Of a DNA stretch of 64,000 nt, positions 51,882-59,611 are shown in pieces (position 1 is the stretch's first letter; the number at the start of each line of letters is the position of its first letter). Where the stretch lies: NCBI RefSeq assembly GCF_000230895.2, contig NC_016604.1:2914001-2978000 (forward strand), in the 5' to 3' direction. This DNA comes from Mycolicibacterium rhodesiae NBB3. Its GTDB lineage: Bacteria; Actinomycetota; Actinomycetes; Mycobacteriales; Mycobacteriaceae. Under the pieces are notes generated by a model that saw only the letters and a list, made by a program, of their open reading frames with translations, was not told the DNA's origin and searched no databases. The position numbers and the translations under genes are program-made.

Positions 51882-52327
51882 GCAATGCATCAATGCCACG
51901 TCGATGCAGGTAGGTGCCTCGGCGATGAGCGTGCAAATTTCTCCCCGCGGACCTGGTCCGACGACCCACCCGCTCTCGCACCCCGCCATCAATCCGAATA
52001 GCCTTGATCAACAGCAGCATTCGGTGAACCCAAGCGACGGTCGCACCCACGGGCGGCAACCTACGGTTGATTCATCCAATGAAAACGGCGGGATTATTGA
52101 TGGATAACAGCAGTTATCCACGAGAAAGTACGCCATTTTCATCAGATGAATCACGGATCCGAGGGTGGTGTCGATTGTCGCCACTGTGGTGTGATGACCA
52201 AAGCCGTTGTTGGTCTGTGGGTTTGGGTTCTGTAGTGGTTGGTGGGTGAGTGCCCGTCTGCAGGATGGGGCCGACACGCCGAGCGGAGTCGTGTCAAGGT
52301 GATGCGGCTACCTGCACAGATGTGGTA
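51882..52327. other. Gene-free junction between modules R1 and R2
   Basis: About 450 bases between the divergent integrase genes. It contains the 84-bp dyad. Open frames here are short and unsupported. Confidence 0.5.
52069..52152. repeat. 84-bp dyad at the head-to-head junction
   Basis: Outer arms 52069-52090 and 52131-52152 pair at 19 of 22 positions (gattcatc..atgaaaa.ggcg). Inner arms tggataac (52101-52108) and gttatcca (52113-52120) pair perfectly around agca. Both pairs share the exact centre 52110/52111. The 10 bases between inner and outer arms are not symmetrical. Confidence 0.82.
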
Positions 52328-52355
52328 ATGATTCAGGGGATGATTCAATGATTCA
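52328..52355 (+). promoter_or_regulatory. Three ATGATTCA repeats upstream of R2 integrase
   Basis: ATGATTCA at 52328, 52340 and 52348, just before the ribosome site (TGGAGG) and TTG start at 52382. Placement over the likely promoter suggests an operator, probably for the module's XRE protein. Confidence 0.55.
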
Positions 52356-52381
52356 TTGAGTGAGACAGCCTGGAGGTCGTT

Positions 52382-53485
52382 TTGCCCGTCGATCTGAGCG
52401 GTCGCGTGTATGTGGTCGGTTCGGTTCCGGTGCTGCATCCGGAGGCCCAGACGCTCAACGAGATGCTCGAGGGCTGGCGCAATCAGCAACTGTGCCGCAA
52501 CTTGGATGCTGACACGGTTGCGGGGCGAGCGCGCCTCGTCGAGCGCTTCATCGAGGCGACCAATGAGTTTCCGTGGACGTGGACGCCGAGCATGGTGGAG
52601 GAGTTCTTCAGCGATCTGCGCTCGGTGAAGCGGCGAAAGCAGTCGACGGTGCGGGGTTACCAGAATGCGCTGCGGATGTTCTGTTCGTATGTCAGCGATC
52701 CCGACTACGGGTGGGACCGGGTCTGCGAACAGCGCTTCGGCACCCACCCCGCGCAGGTGTTCTTCGAATGGAACACCGCCAGCCACGTCCAAGACAATGA
52801 GCAGTCTCCAGCGAAGCGGGCCTTCACCAAACAAGAGTTGCAAGACTTCTTTGACCACGCCGACGACCGAGTCGCGCTGGTCGCGGCCTCGGCGCGGAAG
52901 GGTTGGCTGCCGGCTTACCGGGACGCGACGATGTTCAAAGTGGCCTACTCCTACGGGCTTCGGTTTAACGAATTGCGCCATCTGCAAACGGTGGATTTCT
53001 CCCGCAATGCCCATGCCGGCGAGTTCGGCCGCCATGGCGTTGTGCAGGTGCGCTACGGCAAGGCCAAGAAGGGATCCCCGCCCAAGCGCCGCGGCGTCCT
53101 CACGGTGTTCACCTGGACTCCCGAGATAATCACCGACTGGCTCGCTCACGGGCAGGCGTGCATGTCCGCCGGGCTTGATCTGTTCCCCAGCGAAAGAGGC
53201 GCGTTGGTCGCCGAGAACACGCTGTTGCGCCGGTTCCGTCGCTACTGCCGCGATCTTGAGTTGCCAGACGGATTGGATCTGCACTCGCTGCGCCGCTCCT
53301 ACGCTACCCACCTCATAGAAGACGGCTGGGACGCGAAGTTCGTCCAGGACCAGATGGGCCACGACCATGCCAGCACGACGTCTCTGTACACCTGCGTGTC
53401 CAGTGATTACCGGGTGAGCACGTTGCGACGGGCGTTGGATAGCACCATCACGAGCGCCCTTTCGTTCGACCAGGAGAGTTCATGA
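52382..53485 (+). CDS. Tyrosine integrase of module R2
   Basis: 367 residues from a TTG with a GGAGG site. The N-terminal core-binding domain is complete (RRKQSTVRGYQNALRMFCSY). Catalytic residues: YSYGLRFNELRHL, HSLRRSYATHLIEDG, MGHDHASTTSLYTCVSS, giving R, H-R, H and Y. First gene of a three-gene operon; its stop overlaps the next ATG. Confidence 0.87.
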   Translation: MPVDLSGRVYVVGSVPVLHPEAQTLNEMLEGWRNQQLCRNLDADTVAGRARLVERFIEATNEFPWTWTPSMVEEFFSDLRSVKRRKQSTVRGYQNALRMFCSYVSDPDYGWDRVCEQRFGTHPAQVFFEWNTASHVQDNEQSPAKRAFTKQELQDFFDHADDRVALVAASARKGWLPAYRDATMFKVAYSYGLRFNELRHLQTVDFSRNAHAGEFGRHGVVQVRYGKAKKGSPPKRRGVLTVFTWTPEIITDWLAHGQACMSAGLDLFPSERGALVAENTLLRRFRRYCRDLELPDGLDLHSLRRSYATHLIEDGWDAKFVQDQMGHDHASTTSLYTCVSSDYRVSTLRRALDSTITSALSFDQESS

Positions 53486-53832
53486 AACGCCAAGTTGACT
53501 ACACCTGGAGGCTGGCCGAGCTCATGGCCGCCCGCGGAATGCACAACAGTACTCAGCTCATCCCGCTGCTTTTGGAGCGGGGGATTCAACTGTCACGACC
53601 GCAGGTGTATCGCGTGGTTCATCAACGCCCCGAACGGATTTCCCTACAGATGATGGCAGCACTGTGCGACATCTTGGGCTGCGGGGTGGAGGACCTGGTG
53701 ACCGTGACCGCCGCCGATGTCCGTCGACGCAAAGCGTCGTCGGGCTCGCAAGCCGTAGCCAAGCCCAACGTCGTCGAACTCAACAAGGCGGTGCGACCTC
53801 GCCGAGCCAGGGTGCTCAGCGATGACGATTAG
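53482..53832 (+). CDS. Small XRE-family regulator of module R2
   Basis: 116 residues. Helix-turn-helix of the Cro/XRE type (AELMAARGMHNSTQLIPLLL, LSRPQVYRVVHQRP, LCDILGCGVEDLVTV) with a basic tail. It is translationally coupled to both neighbours (4-base overlap with the integrase, 11-base overlap with the zinc-ribbon gene). Probably regulates the operon or directs recombination. Confidence 0.8.
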   Translation: MKRQVDYTWRLAELMAARGMHNSTQLIPLLLERGIQLSRPQVYRVVHQRPERISLQMMAALCDILGCGVEDLVTVTAADVRRRKASSGSQAVAKPNVVELNKAVRPRRARVLSDDD

Positions 53833-55333
53833 CCCCAATAGGCGCTCGACCAAACGAGGCCGCCCGCCCGTCACTGACGGTGCGTTCCGCTGCAGCCGAT
53901 GTCAACGAATGGCCAACCAGTGCAGAGCGACCTGGCCCGGAGAACAACTGTGCTACAGCTGCTTCTACGCAGCGATGCACACTCGCGGTGTCTGCCCTCA
54001 GTGCGGGCATGACGGCGTTCTCGCCGGCCTTGCCGGCGACGCCAGCAGGCGGCCGATCTGTTTGTCGTGCGCAAGGATTCCCGGCGACTTCACCTGTCGA
54101 GACTGCGGAAACGAGGGGGACTTCTACCGGCGCGGGACCTGTGCCCGGTGCGCCCTTCGCCAGGACCTGACCGCGTTGATGATCGACGGTGCTCAACACC
54201 GAGACGCCATCGACCCGATCGTGGAGGCGTTGTGCCGGGTCGATCGGCCCGAAAGCATCCTGAGCTGGAAGCGCTCGCCCCGAGTCCAACAACTCCTGAC
54301 CGGCCTGTCCAACGGGGAGATCCCGTTGACCCATGTCGGCCTCGACCAAGCCGGTTCGGACAAAGCGGTCATCCATCTGCGCAGCCTGCTCGAACACGCA
54401 GGTGTGTTGGCTGCCCGCGATGAACCGCTGGCCCGGTTCGAGCGATGGCTTTCGGTGAAGCTTGAGGTGCTAACCGAGCCGGCGGTGCGCGGACCCGTCG
54501 AACAGTTCGCCACCTGGCATCACCTTCGCCGGTTACGTCAGGCATCGGTTCCCGGGCACAACTCCGCGGCCGCCGTGCGTTACGCCAAACAAGAAGTCAC
54601 TGAGGCGATCAAGTTTTTGACCTGGCTGCACAGCACTCATCACCGCACCCTGGCCACCTGCCTGCAACCCGACGTCGATGAGTGGCTGGTATCGGGTCCC
54701 ACGACGCGATCAAAGATCCGAAACCTGCTGGCCTGGGCGAAGAAAGCTCGGCTGAACAGGTCGGTGCACATCACTCATCGGCAGGCTCCTCCCAGCCGCT
54801 CGCTCACCCAGCAGCAGCGTCTGGCATGGCTTCGAGAACTGCTCACTGGAGATTCCGAAACACTGCCTTACCGCGTCGCCGGAACCCTCCTGCTGCTGTT
54901 CGCTCAGCCATTAACGAAGATCGCGGCGCTGCCGACATCGGCGATCGCCACCACCGACAATGACGTACAGATCTCACTGGGGCGCGAGCCGATCCCCGTC
55001 CCGGAGCCGTTCGCAGACATGCTCATCCAACACGCCGGCAGCCGGCCCAATCTCAGGGCCGCCGGTGGGATCGCAACCAGCCCGTGGCTATTTCCCGGTG
55101 TCCAGGCCGGCCGACACGTGGCCCCACAAGTGATCAGGGAAAGGCTCGAACGGCTGGGCATCGATCTGCTCGGCGCCCGAAACACCACCTTGCAAAGCCT
55201 TGTCGGCGCGGCACCGCCGCCCGTAGTCGCCGAACTACTCGGCTACAGCTACGCCACAACCCAGCTTCACGCCGAGATCGCAGCCCAGCCCTGGGCCCGG
55301 TATATCACCAAACCCTCACCAACGACCTCCTGA
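53822..55333 (+). CDS. Zinc-ribbon protein with catalytically degenerate recombinase-like C-terminus
   Basis: 503 residues. The N-terminal about 120 residues hold six CxxC pairs (CSRC, CYSC, CPQC, CLSC, CRDC, CARC), enough for three zinc ribbons. The C-terminus has the layout of a tyrosine-recombinase catalytic domain: LLLLFAQPLTKIAALPTSAI at box I and VVAELLGYSYATTQLHAE at the LGH...Y region. The box I Arg and the nucleophilic Tyr appear to be replaced, so it is probably a non-catalytic partner of the integrase. I do not recognise a named family. Confidence 0.7.
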   Translation: MTISPNRRSTKRGRPPVTDGAFRCSRCQRMANQCRATWPGEQLCYSCFYAAMHTRGVCPQCGHDGVLAGLAGDASRRPICLSCARIPGDFTCRDCGNEGDFYRRGTCARCALRQDLTALMIDGAQHRDAIDPIVEALCRVDRPESILSWKRSPRVQQLLTGLSNGEIPLTHVGLDQAGSDKAVIHLRSLLEHAGVLAARDEPLARFERWLSVKLEVLTEPAVRGPVEQFATWHHLRRLRQASVPGHNSAAAVRYAKQEVTEAIKFLTWLHSTHHRTLATCLQPDVDEWLVSGPTTRSKIRNLLAWAKKARLNRSVHITHRQAPPSRSLTQQQRLAWLRELLTGDSETLPYRVAGTLLLLFAQPLTKIAALPTSAIATTDNDVQISLGREPIPVPEPFADMLIQHAGSRPNLRAAGGIATSPWLFPGVQAGRHVAPQVIRERLERLGIDLLGARNTTLQSLVGAAPPPVVAELLGYSYATTQLHAEIAAQPWARYITKPSPTTS

Positions 55334-55589
55334 ACTTCACGTCGACGGGTCTTGCGCGCCGTTCCGTTGCCGTTCACGAAATGCTTTGAGCCCCGAGATA
55401 ACTCCAGAGTGCATCACAAGAGCCTTCAGCCAAACCGTAGCGGCACGACGCGCAGCGAAATCCAGCCCAGCAATCGCCAACCCCACCGCACTCACGCACA
55501 TCTCGGCGGCACCTTCGGCCAGACCTTCATCACCGCTGAGACGATGCGCCGCTACCGGTGGTCCCTGCGAGCCAACGACTACGGGCTCC
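55334..55589. other. 3' non-coding part of module R2
   Basis: About 255 bases with no supported gene before the outer inverted end. Confidence 0.4.
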
Positions 55590-55624
55590 AATACGACCGG
55601 TTCGAATATGGAGGTTTACCGGTA
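55590..55624 (-). repeat. Outer end of module R2 (inverted partner at 48867-48901)
   Basis: Reversed it reads taccggtaaacctccatatt and onward; 30 of 35 bases match the R1 end. Confidence 0.75.
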
Positions 55625-55744
55625 AGTTTCTCGTGAGTTCAGCCGGATTGAAGCGATTTCAGCTGGAACCCACGGCCTTTCGGCCGCGAAGGTTCATAAC
55701 TGCGGCGGGTTCGTGGGGCCTGAGTCTAGCGGCGTTGGGCGGCA

Positions 55745-57016
55745 CTACGGCTCCACCGCCTGCTCGAGTTCGTCGCTGAGCAGCCGTTCGGCCACGGTGG
55801 TGTAGCGCCGTGCGGTGTTGTGCGAGATGCCGAAGACGAGAGACAGATGCAGCGGGTCCGGACCTGCGGTCAGCGCTTCGTGAAGGATTCGGTCGGCACG
55901 GATGCGTTCGATCGTGAATCCATTGTCGCTCAACGATGGTTTCACCGATTTTTGACTCACCGGCGTTGTGCGCAATGCAGTTTTCGTCGTGAGTAGAACG
56001 TGCCGGTTCGGAGTGTGGGGCCATCTGTCCCGGCGGTGGTCGAGCCATGTGATCAGCGCTCTGTGGGTGAGCTCCCCGAGCCGTTGGTTGTGTCCGGCAA
56101 GGGTGATCCGCCGGTTCGGCAGGCCGATGTCGTCGAGCGTCAGTTTGCGTATAACGGCTGTGCGGCAGGCATGTTCGACGCTCAGCGCCACGACGAGGCG
56201 TTCAAGCGGTTCGCTCGCGAGCTGTTCGATCGAGCGCACCTCGTCATTTGTGATGGGCAGGAGGTCTTGGTCTACTGGTTGGCTCTTCAAACCCGCTGTT
56301 GGGTTACTGAAGACCAGACCATTCTTCTTGGCGTGCCGGAACAGCGACCGCAGCGCCTTGATCAGATTGTGGCGCTGGTTTCCCTGAAACGGCCGCAGCG
56401 CCGCGTCGACGTCGGCCCTGGTGACCTCCCTGAGATGGTCGTAAGAGGTGGCCCAGTGCGCGAGAAGGGGCCTGACCGAGCCGAAGTAGCTGTAGAGCGT
56501 CCTCGGCGATCGTGGGCGAGCACGTGCGCCGCCGACCAACAGGGTAAGGAGCCAGTGGTGGGCCGGCTCGGCGAACCCTGGCGGAAGTTCCGCGGTGACG
56601 CGTTCGATCCAGGCACGGATCGGAGGTTCGGTGTCGTCTTTCAGCAGGTCGAAGTGGGAGAGGATTTCGACGAGCCTGCGACGGGACGCGAGCCGATGCG
56701 GCCGTGTTCGAACCTCCGTGAGCGGCACGCGATTACCGGTGGGCCGACCGACCAGAAGGGTGACCAGGGCGTCGAGGCATCGGTTTGTGGTCTCACCGCA
56801 CCAATCGTGGGCGGCACCGAGTTCCCGGGCGTATACCGCGGCGGCCACGAGCACGGGGTCGTCGGATTCCAAGGCTGGATGCCGCCGGGGCGGGCGAGGG
56901 GGCAGTCCCGCCTTTCCGCGATGGTAGTGCGCCTTTCTTGAACAGCTTCTGCCGCAGTATTTTTGGTCGCGGCGACCGTTGGCTGGCAGTTCGGCTCCGC
57001 ATTGCAGGCAATTCAT
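55745..57016 (-). CDS. Zinc-ribbon recombinase-like protein of module R3
   Basis: 423 residues. The N-terminus MNCLQCGAELPANGRRDQKY then CGRSC gives one treble-clef-like zinc site. A SAM-like region (YSYFGSVRPLLAHWATSYDH) and a recombinase-like C-terminus follow, with LSVEHACRTAVIRKLTLDDI at box I and FGISHNTARRYTTVAERLL at the end. It keeps a Tyr but the H-x-x-R box is not clear (IERIRADRILHEAL). The start is coupled to the XRE gene (ATGA). Confidence 0.68.
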   Translation of the reverse strand: MNCLQCGAELPANGRRDQKYCGRSCSRKAHYHRGKAGLPPRPPRRHPALESDDPVLVAAAVYARELGAAHDWCGETTNRCLDALVTLLVGRPTGNRVPLTEVRTRPHRLASRRRLVEILSHFDLLKDDTEPPIRAWIERVTAELPPGFAEPAHHWLLTLLVGGARARPRSPRTLYSYFGSVRPLLAHWATSYDHLREVTRADVDAALRPFQGNQRHNLIKALRSLFRHAKKNGLVFSNPTAGLKSQPVDQDLLPITNDEVRSIEQLASEPLERLVVALSVEHACRTAVIRKLTLDDIGLPNRRITLAGHNQRLGELTHRALITWLDHRRDRWPHTPNRHVLLTTKTALRTTPVSQKSVKPSLSDNGFTIERIRADRILHEALTAGPDPLHLSLVFGISHNTARRYTTVAERLLSDELEQAVEP

Positions 57017-57336
57017 CGCGGCGGCAGCGACCTTCCCGTCCGGGCGCGCGGGGTGACGGGGCGGGCCTCACCGCCCACGGCGGCGCTCTCATTACCCTTC
57101 GGTGTGGGTGCGGCCACGGTTTCGGGCTCGGGGATCAGCAGTTCGTCGATGCCGCAGCCCAGCACGGCGCAAAAAACATCGAGATCGTGGAGCTTGATGG
57201 CATTGGGGTTGCCCGACCACAAGCCCGACATCTTGCCGGCGCTGATCACCAGGCCGCGCTCGGCCAGCATCCGTTGGAGTTCGCTGGCCTTCCAAATGCC
57301 GCGGTTGGCCGCGGTCAGGCGCAGATTCCACTTCAT
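57013..57336 (-). CDS. Small XRE-family regulator of module R3
   Basis: 107 residues from MKWNLRLTAANRGIWKA. Helix-turn-helix ASELQRMLAERGLVISAGKM with IKLHDLDVFCAVLGCGIDEL, the same layout as the R1/R2 regulators but divergent in sequence. It overlaps the integrase stop and the zinc-ribbon start by 4 bases each. Confidence 0.75.
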   Translation of the reverse strand: MKWNLRLTAANRGIWKASELQRMLAERGLVISAGKMSGLWSGNPNAIKLHDLDVFCAVLGCGIDELLIPEPETVAAPTPKGNESAAVGGEARPVTPRARTGRSLPPR

Positions 57337-58416
57337 TGAGCCAATCCTTTCCATCGGTCTGCGACTCGGCGTTGTCCGGTGACCCAGGCATCTTCGACGT
57401 GGGTGGCGTGGACGTGGATATATCGAGCCGTCGTGGCAGTCCAGGCGTGACCACATAATTCCTGGATGGCGAACAGGTTCATTCCGCCGAGGTAAAGCTC
57501 CGACGCGCAAAAGTGCCGCAGCACATGCGGGGTCAGCTTCCCCGACCACGCGGGCAGATGTCGGTCCGCCGCCTCGGCCAACGATCGGCGATAAACGTCA
57601 GCTGTCGCGCGCATGCACGTCCCGTCGATGTTCTTGCGTTCGGACGGAAACAGCGGCGCGCCATGGCTATTCGGGTCGATATCGAACAGTCCGAGCACGT
57701 CTTCGATGAACCATCTCAGGCTGCGGTCAGCGCCGTTGATGAGCGGCACCAGTCGCGGTTTGGGGCCTTTGCGGCGTGATCCCTTGCCGTGACGGACGTT
57801 CAGCTTGCCGAACCGCCCCAGTTCCCACCGCACATCGTCCAGGTCGAGCATCCGCGCCTCGTTGATGCGCAGTCCCAAGTCGGCCGCCCAGCCGGGCGAC
57901 CGCGTAGTTGCGGGCGGCCGGGGCGAACTTGCGGCAGGTGACCAGTTCCTCGCGCCACCCGGCGAACAGCTGCTCCACCTCGTCGGCGGTCGGAGGGATA
58001 CGCAGCTGCGGATCGACCGAAGCGCGCGGCCGGTTGATCTCGTCCAGCGGGCACTCGACGACCCGACCTGTCATGTTGTGCAGGTCGATCTTGTGCCGAA
58101 GCTCCAAGAACTGGAAGTACACGGCCAGTGCTGCGGCCCGCCCGGTGCGGGTGGAGGGGTTGGCATCGCGCAGCACCGTGCCGAAGTAGACGTCGGCATC
58201 GGCGGGCTGCATCTCCCACAGCGGCCGGCCAAACCAGTCGCGGATCAGCTCGAGGTGGTTGGTGTCGTTGCGGATCGTGCTGTCGACCAATCCGGCCGAC
58301 GCCCGTGCCAGCACGAACCCGGCCAGCACGTCGGTCTCGAAGTCGGCAAGCCTCCTCCTCGCTCGTCGGTACGCGATGTTCCCGCAGATCGCGGACCACA
58401 GCCAGAGCCAACCCAC
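57333..58416 (-). pseudogene. Tyrosine integrase of module R3, frameshifted
   Basis: The N-terminal part (TDVLAGFVLARASAGLVDST, IRDWFGRPLWEM) and the C-terminal part (LGLRINEARMLDLDDVRWEL, TPHVLRHFCASELYLGG, LCGHAWTATTARYIHVHATH) are in different frames. One extra G near 57886-57890 (ctggg for ctgg) breaks the gene just before the box I Arg. Removing it restores a continuous integrase of about 360 residues with a full R-HxxR-H-Y set. Confidence 0.8.
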
Positions 58417-58432
58417 GCCTCCTCGACTTCAC

Positions 58433-58805
58433 TCAGGGTGAAGAAACATCATCTCGCCAACTATTCAGTCAGCAAGAATGATGCCGGTTCATCAGAGGGT
58501 TCTGGTGGAGCGACACGCCTACAACGGCTGTTCCAGGCGTTGAAAGGGCTAACGGGCGATATCGGTTGGGCTCAGGAACTCGTCGACTGTTGGGCACCGG
58601 TGTGTCGCTTGAGGAGCCTTCGCCTTAGAGCAAGCGGTGTGTGGGACTTCGGAAGCTCGGGAAGTGCCTGGAGGGCATTTCCCCCGCACCGAACCAATCT
58701 GGCAGCTCCACAGCCCCTGACACCTGCGGGGTGGCGGTTGGGGTCGTGGCATCGGAAGTAGCGGCACCCGACCCCCTTCGGAACTGCCACCGCCCTTTTG
58801 CCAGC
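58433..58805. other. Gene-free spacer between module R3 and IS256 copy 3
   Basis: About 370 bases. It includes AT-richer DNA just upstream of module R3 that probably carries its promoter. No gene seen. Confidence 0.4.
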
Positions 58806-58862
58806 GGTCAAGTCCAGGGGCGTGGTGTACGACGTCTTCGTGTGATTCTTCGATGTGATGGT

Positions 58863-59081
58863 TCAGGCGGTCAGTGCCGCGGGGGTGGCCTCCTGTTCGG
58901 TCGGTGAGCTCTGATCGGCTCGGGATTTGCTGAGGACGTCGAGGCCGAGGTAGCGCCGGGATTCGGCCCATTCGTCGTGCTGTTCGGCCAGGACGGCCCC
59001 GACGAGACGGATCAGCGCGTTGCGGTCAGGGAAGATGCCGACGACGTCGGTGCGGCGGCGGATCTCCTTGTTGAGCCGTTC
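58863..59081 (-). pseudogene. IS256-family transposase, C-terminal part
   Basis: [19 protein letters not shown] to LTA, identical in sequence to 11783-12001. It is separated from its N-terminal part by the inserted transposon. Confidence 0.87.
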
Positions 59082-59182
59082 GATCGTTATCTGTAGTCCG
59101 GCGGTCGGGCAGGGTTGTGACCTGCTGGTTTGCGGTGTGGACGGTGTCCGCGACGTGCTCTTGGCGCTCGGTTGTCGCCCAG

Positions 59183-59611
59183 TCAGCAGGGGTCGATTGT
59201 TATCGAATCGCGATCTCGGGCGGGTCGCTTGTGGGTGTCGTCGCGGGCTTGTCCGAGAGCATGGGCGAGTTGGTGGCGCAGTCGCTGATTCTGTTCGGCG
59301 AGTTCACGGTTGCGGCGAAGTGCGACGTCGAGGCGCTGGCGCAGGGAGTCTTCCCTGGCGCGTTGCCGGGCTGGCGGAGCCTGGTCGTGTTGCGGGCGGC
59401 GTAGCGCACGGATGCGGTTGATCTCGTCTTTGAGGTCGGGCTGGGTGTAGAGCCAGGACCGGGAGACACCGGCGTGTTCGGCGACGGCTTCGAAGCTGAT
59501 CTTGGTTCCGGCGCGGTCGAGTTCGTGCAAGGCGGCGATAGCTTTTGCGCGGGTGAGCTCGTGACGCTGCTTGGCTGCGGTGACGATGTGAATGCTGTTG
59601 TCAGCTCGCAT
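59183..59611 (-). CDS. tnpC: TnpC-like accessory transposition protein
   Basis: 142 residues, identical to the protein at 7908. Last gene of the tnpABC operon; its start overlaps tnpB by 11 bases. Confidence 0.8.
   Translation of the reverse strand: MRADNSIHIVTAAKQRHELTRAKAIAALHELDRAGTKISFEAVAEHAGVSRSWLYTQPDLKDEINRIRALRRPQHDQAPPARQRAREDSLRQRLDVALRRNRELAEQNQRLRHQLAHALGQARDDTHKRPARDRDSITIDPC

Larger units (their letters stand above)
48867..52110 (-). mobile_element. Three-gene tyrosine-recombinase module R1 (degenerate copy)
   Basis: Outer end TACCGGTAAACC at 48867-48901 is the inverted partner of 55590-55624; the inner end is one arm of the 84-bp dyad at 52069-52152. Genes: integrase, XRE regulator, zinc-ribbon protein, overlapping 4 and 11 bases as in module R2. 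The element limits are inferred from these repeats. Confidence 0.65.
52111..55624 (+). mobile_element. Three-gene tyrosine-recombinase module R2 (intact copy)
   Basis: From the dyad centre to the outer end at 55590-55624. It encodes an intact integrase, XRE regulator and zinc-ribbon recombinase-like protein with 4- and 11-base overlaps. It is the mirror image of R1. Boundaries are inferred from the inverted outer ends and the central dyad. Confidence 0.68.
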
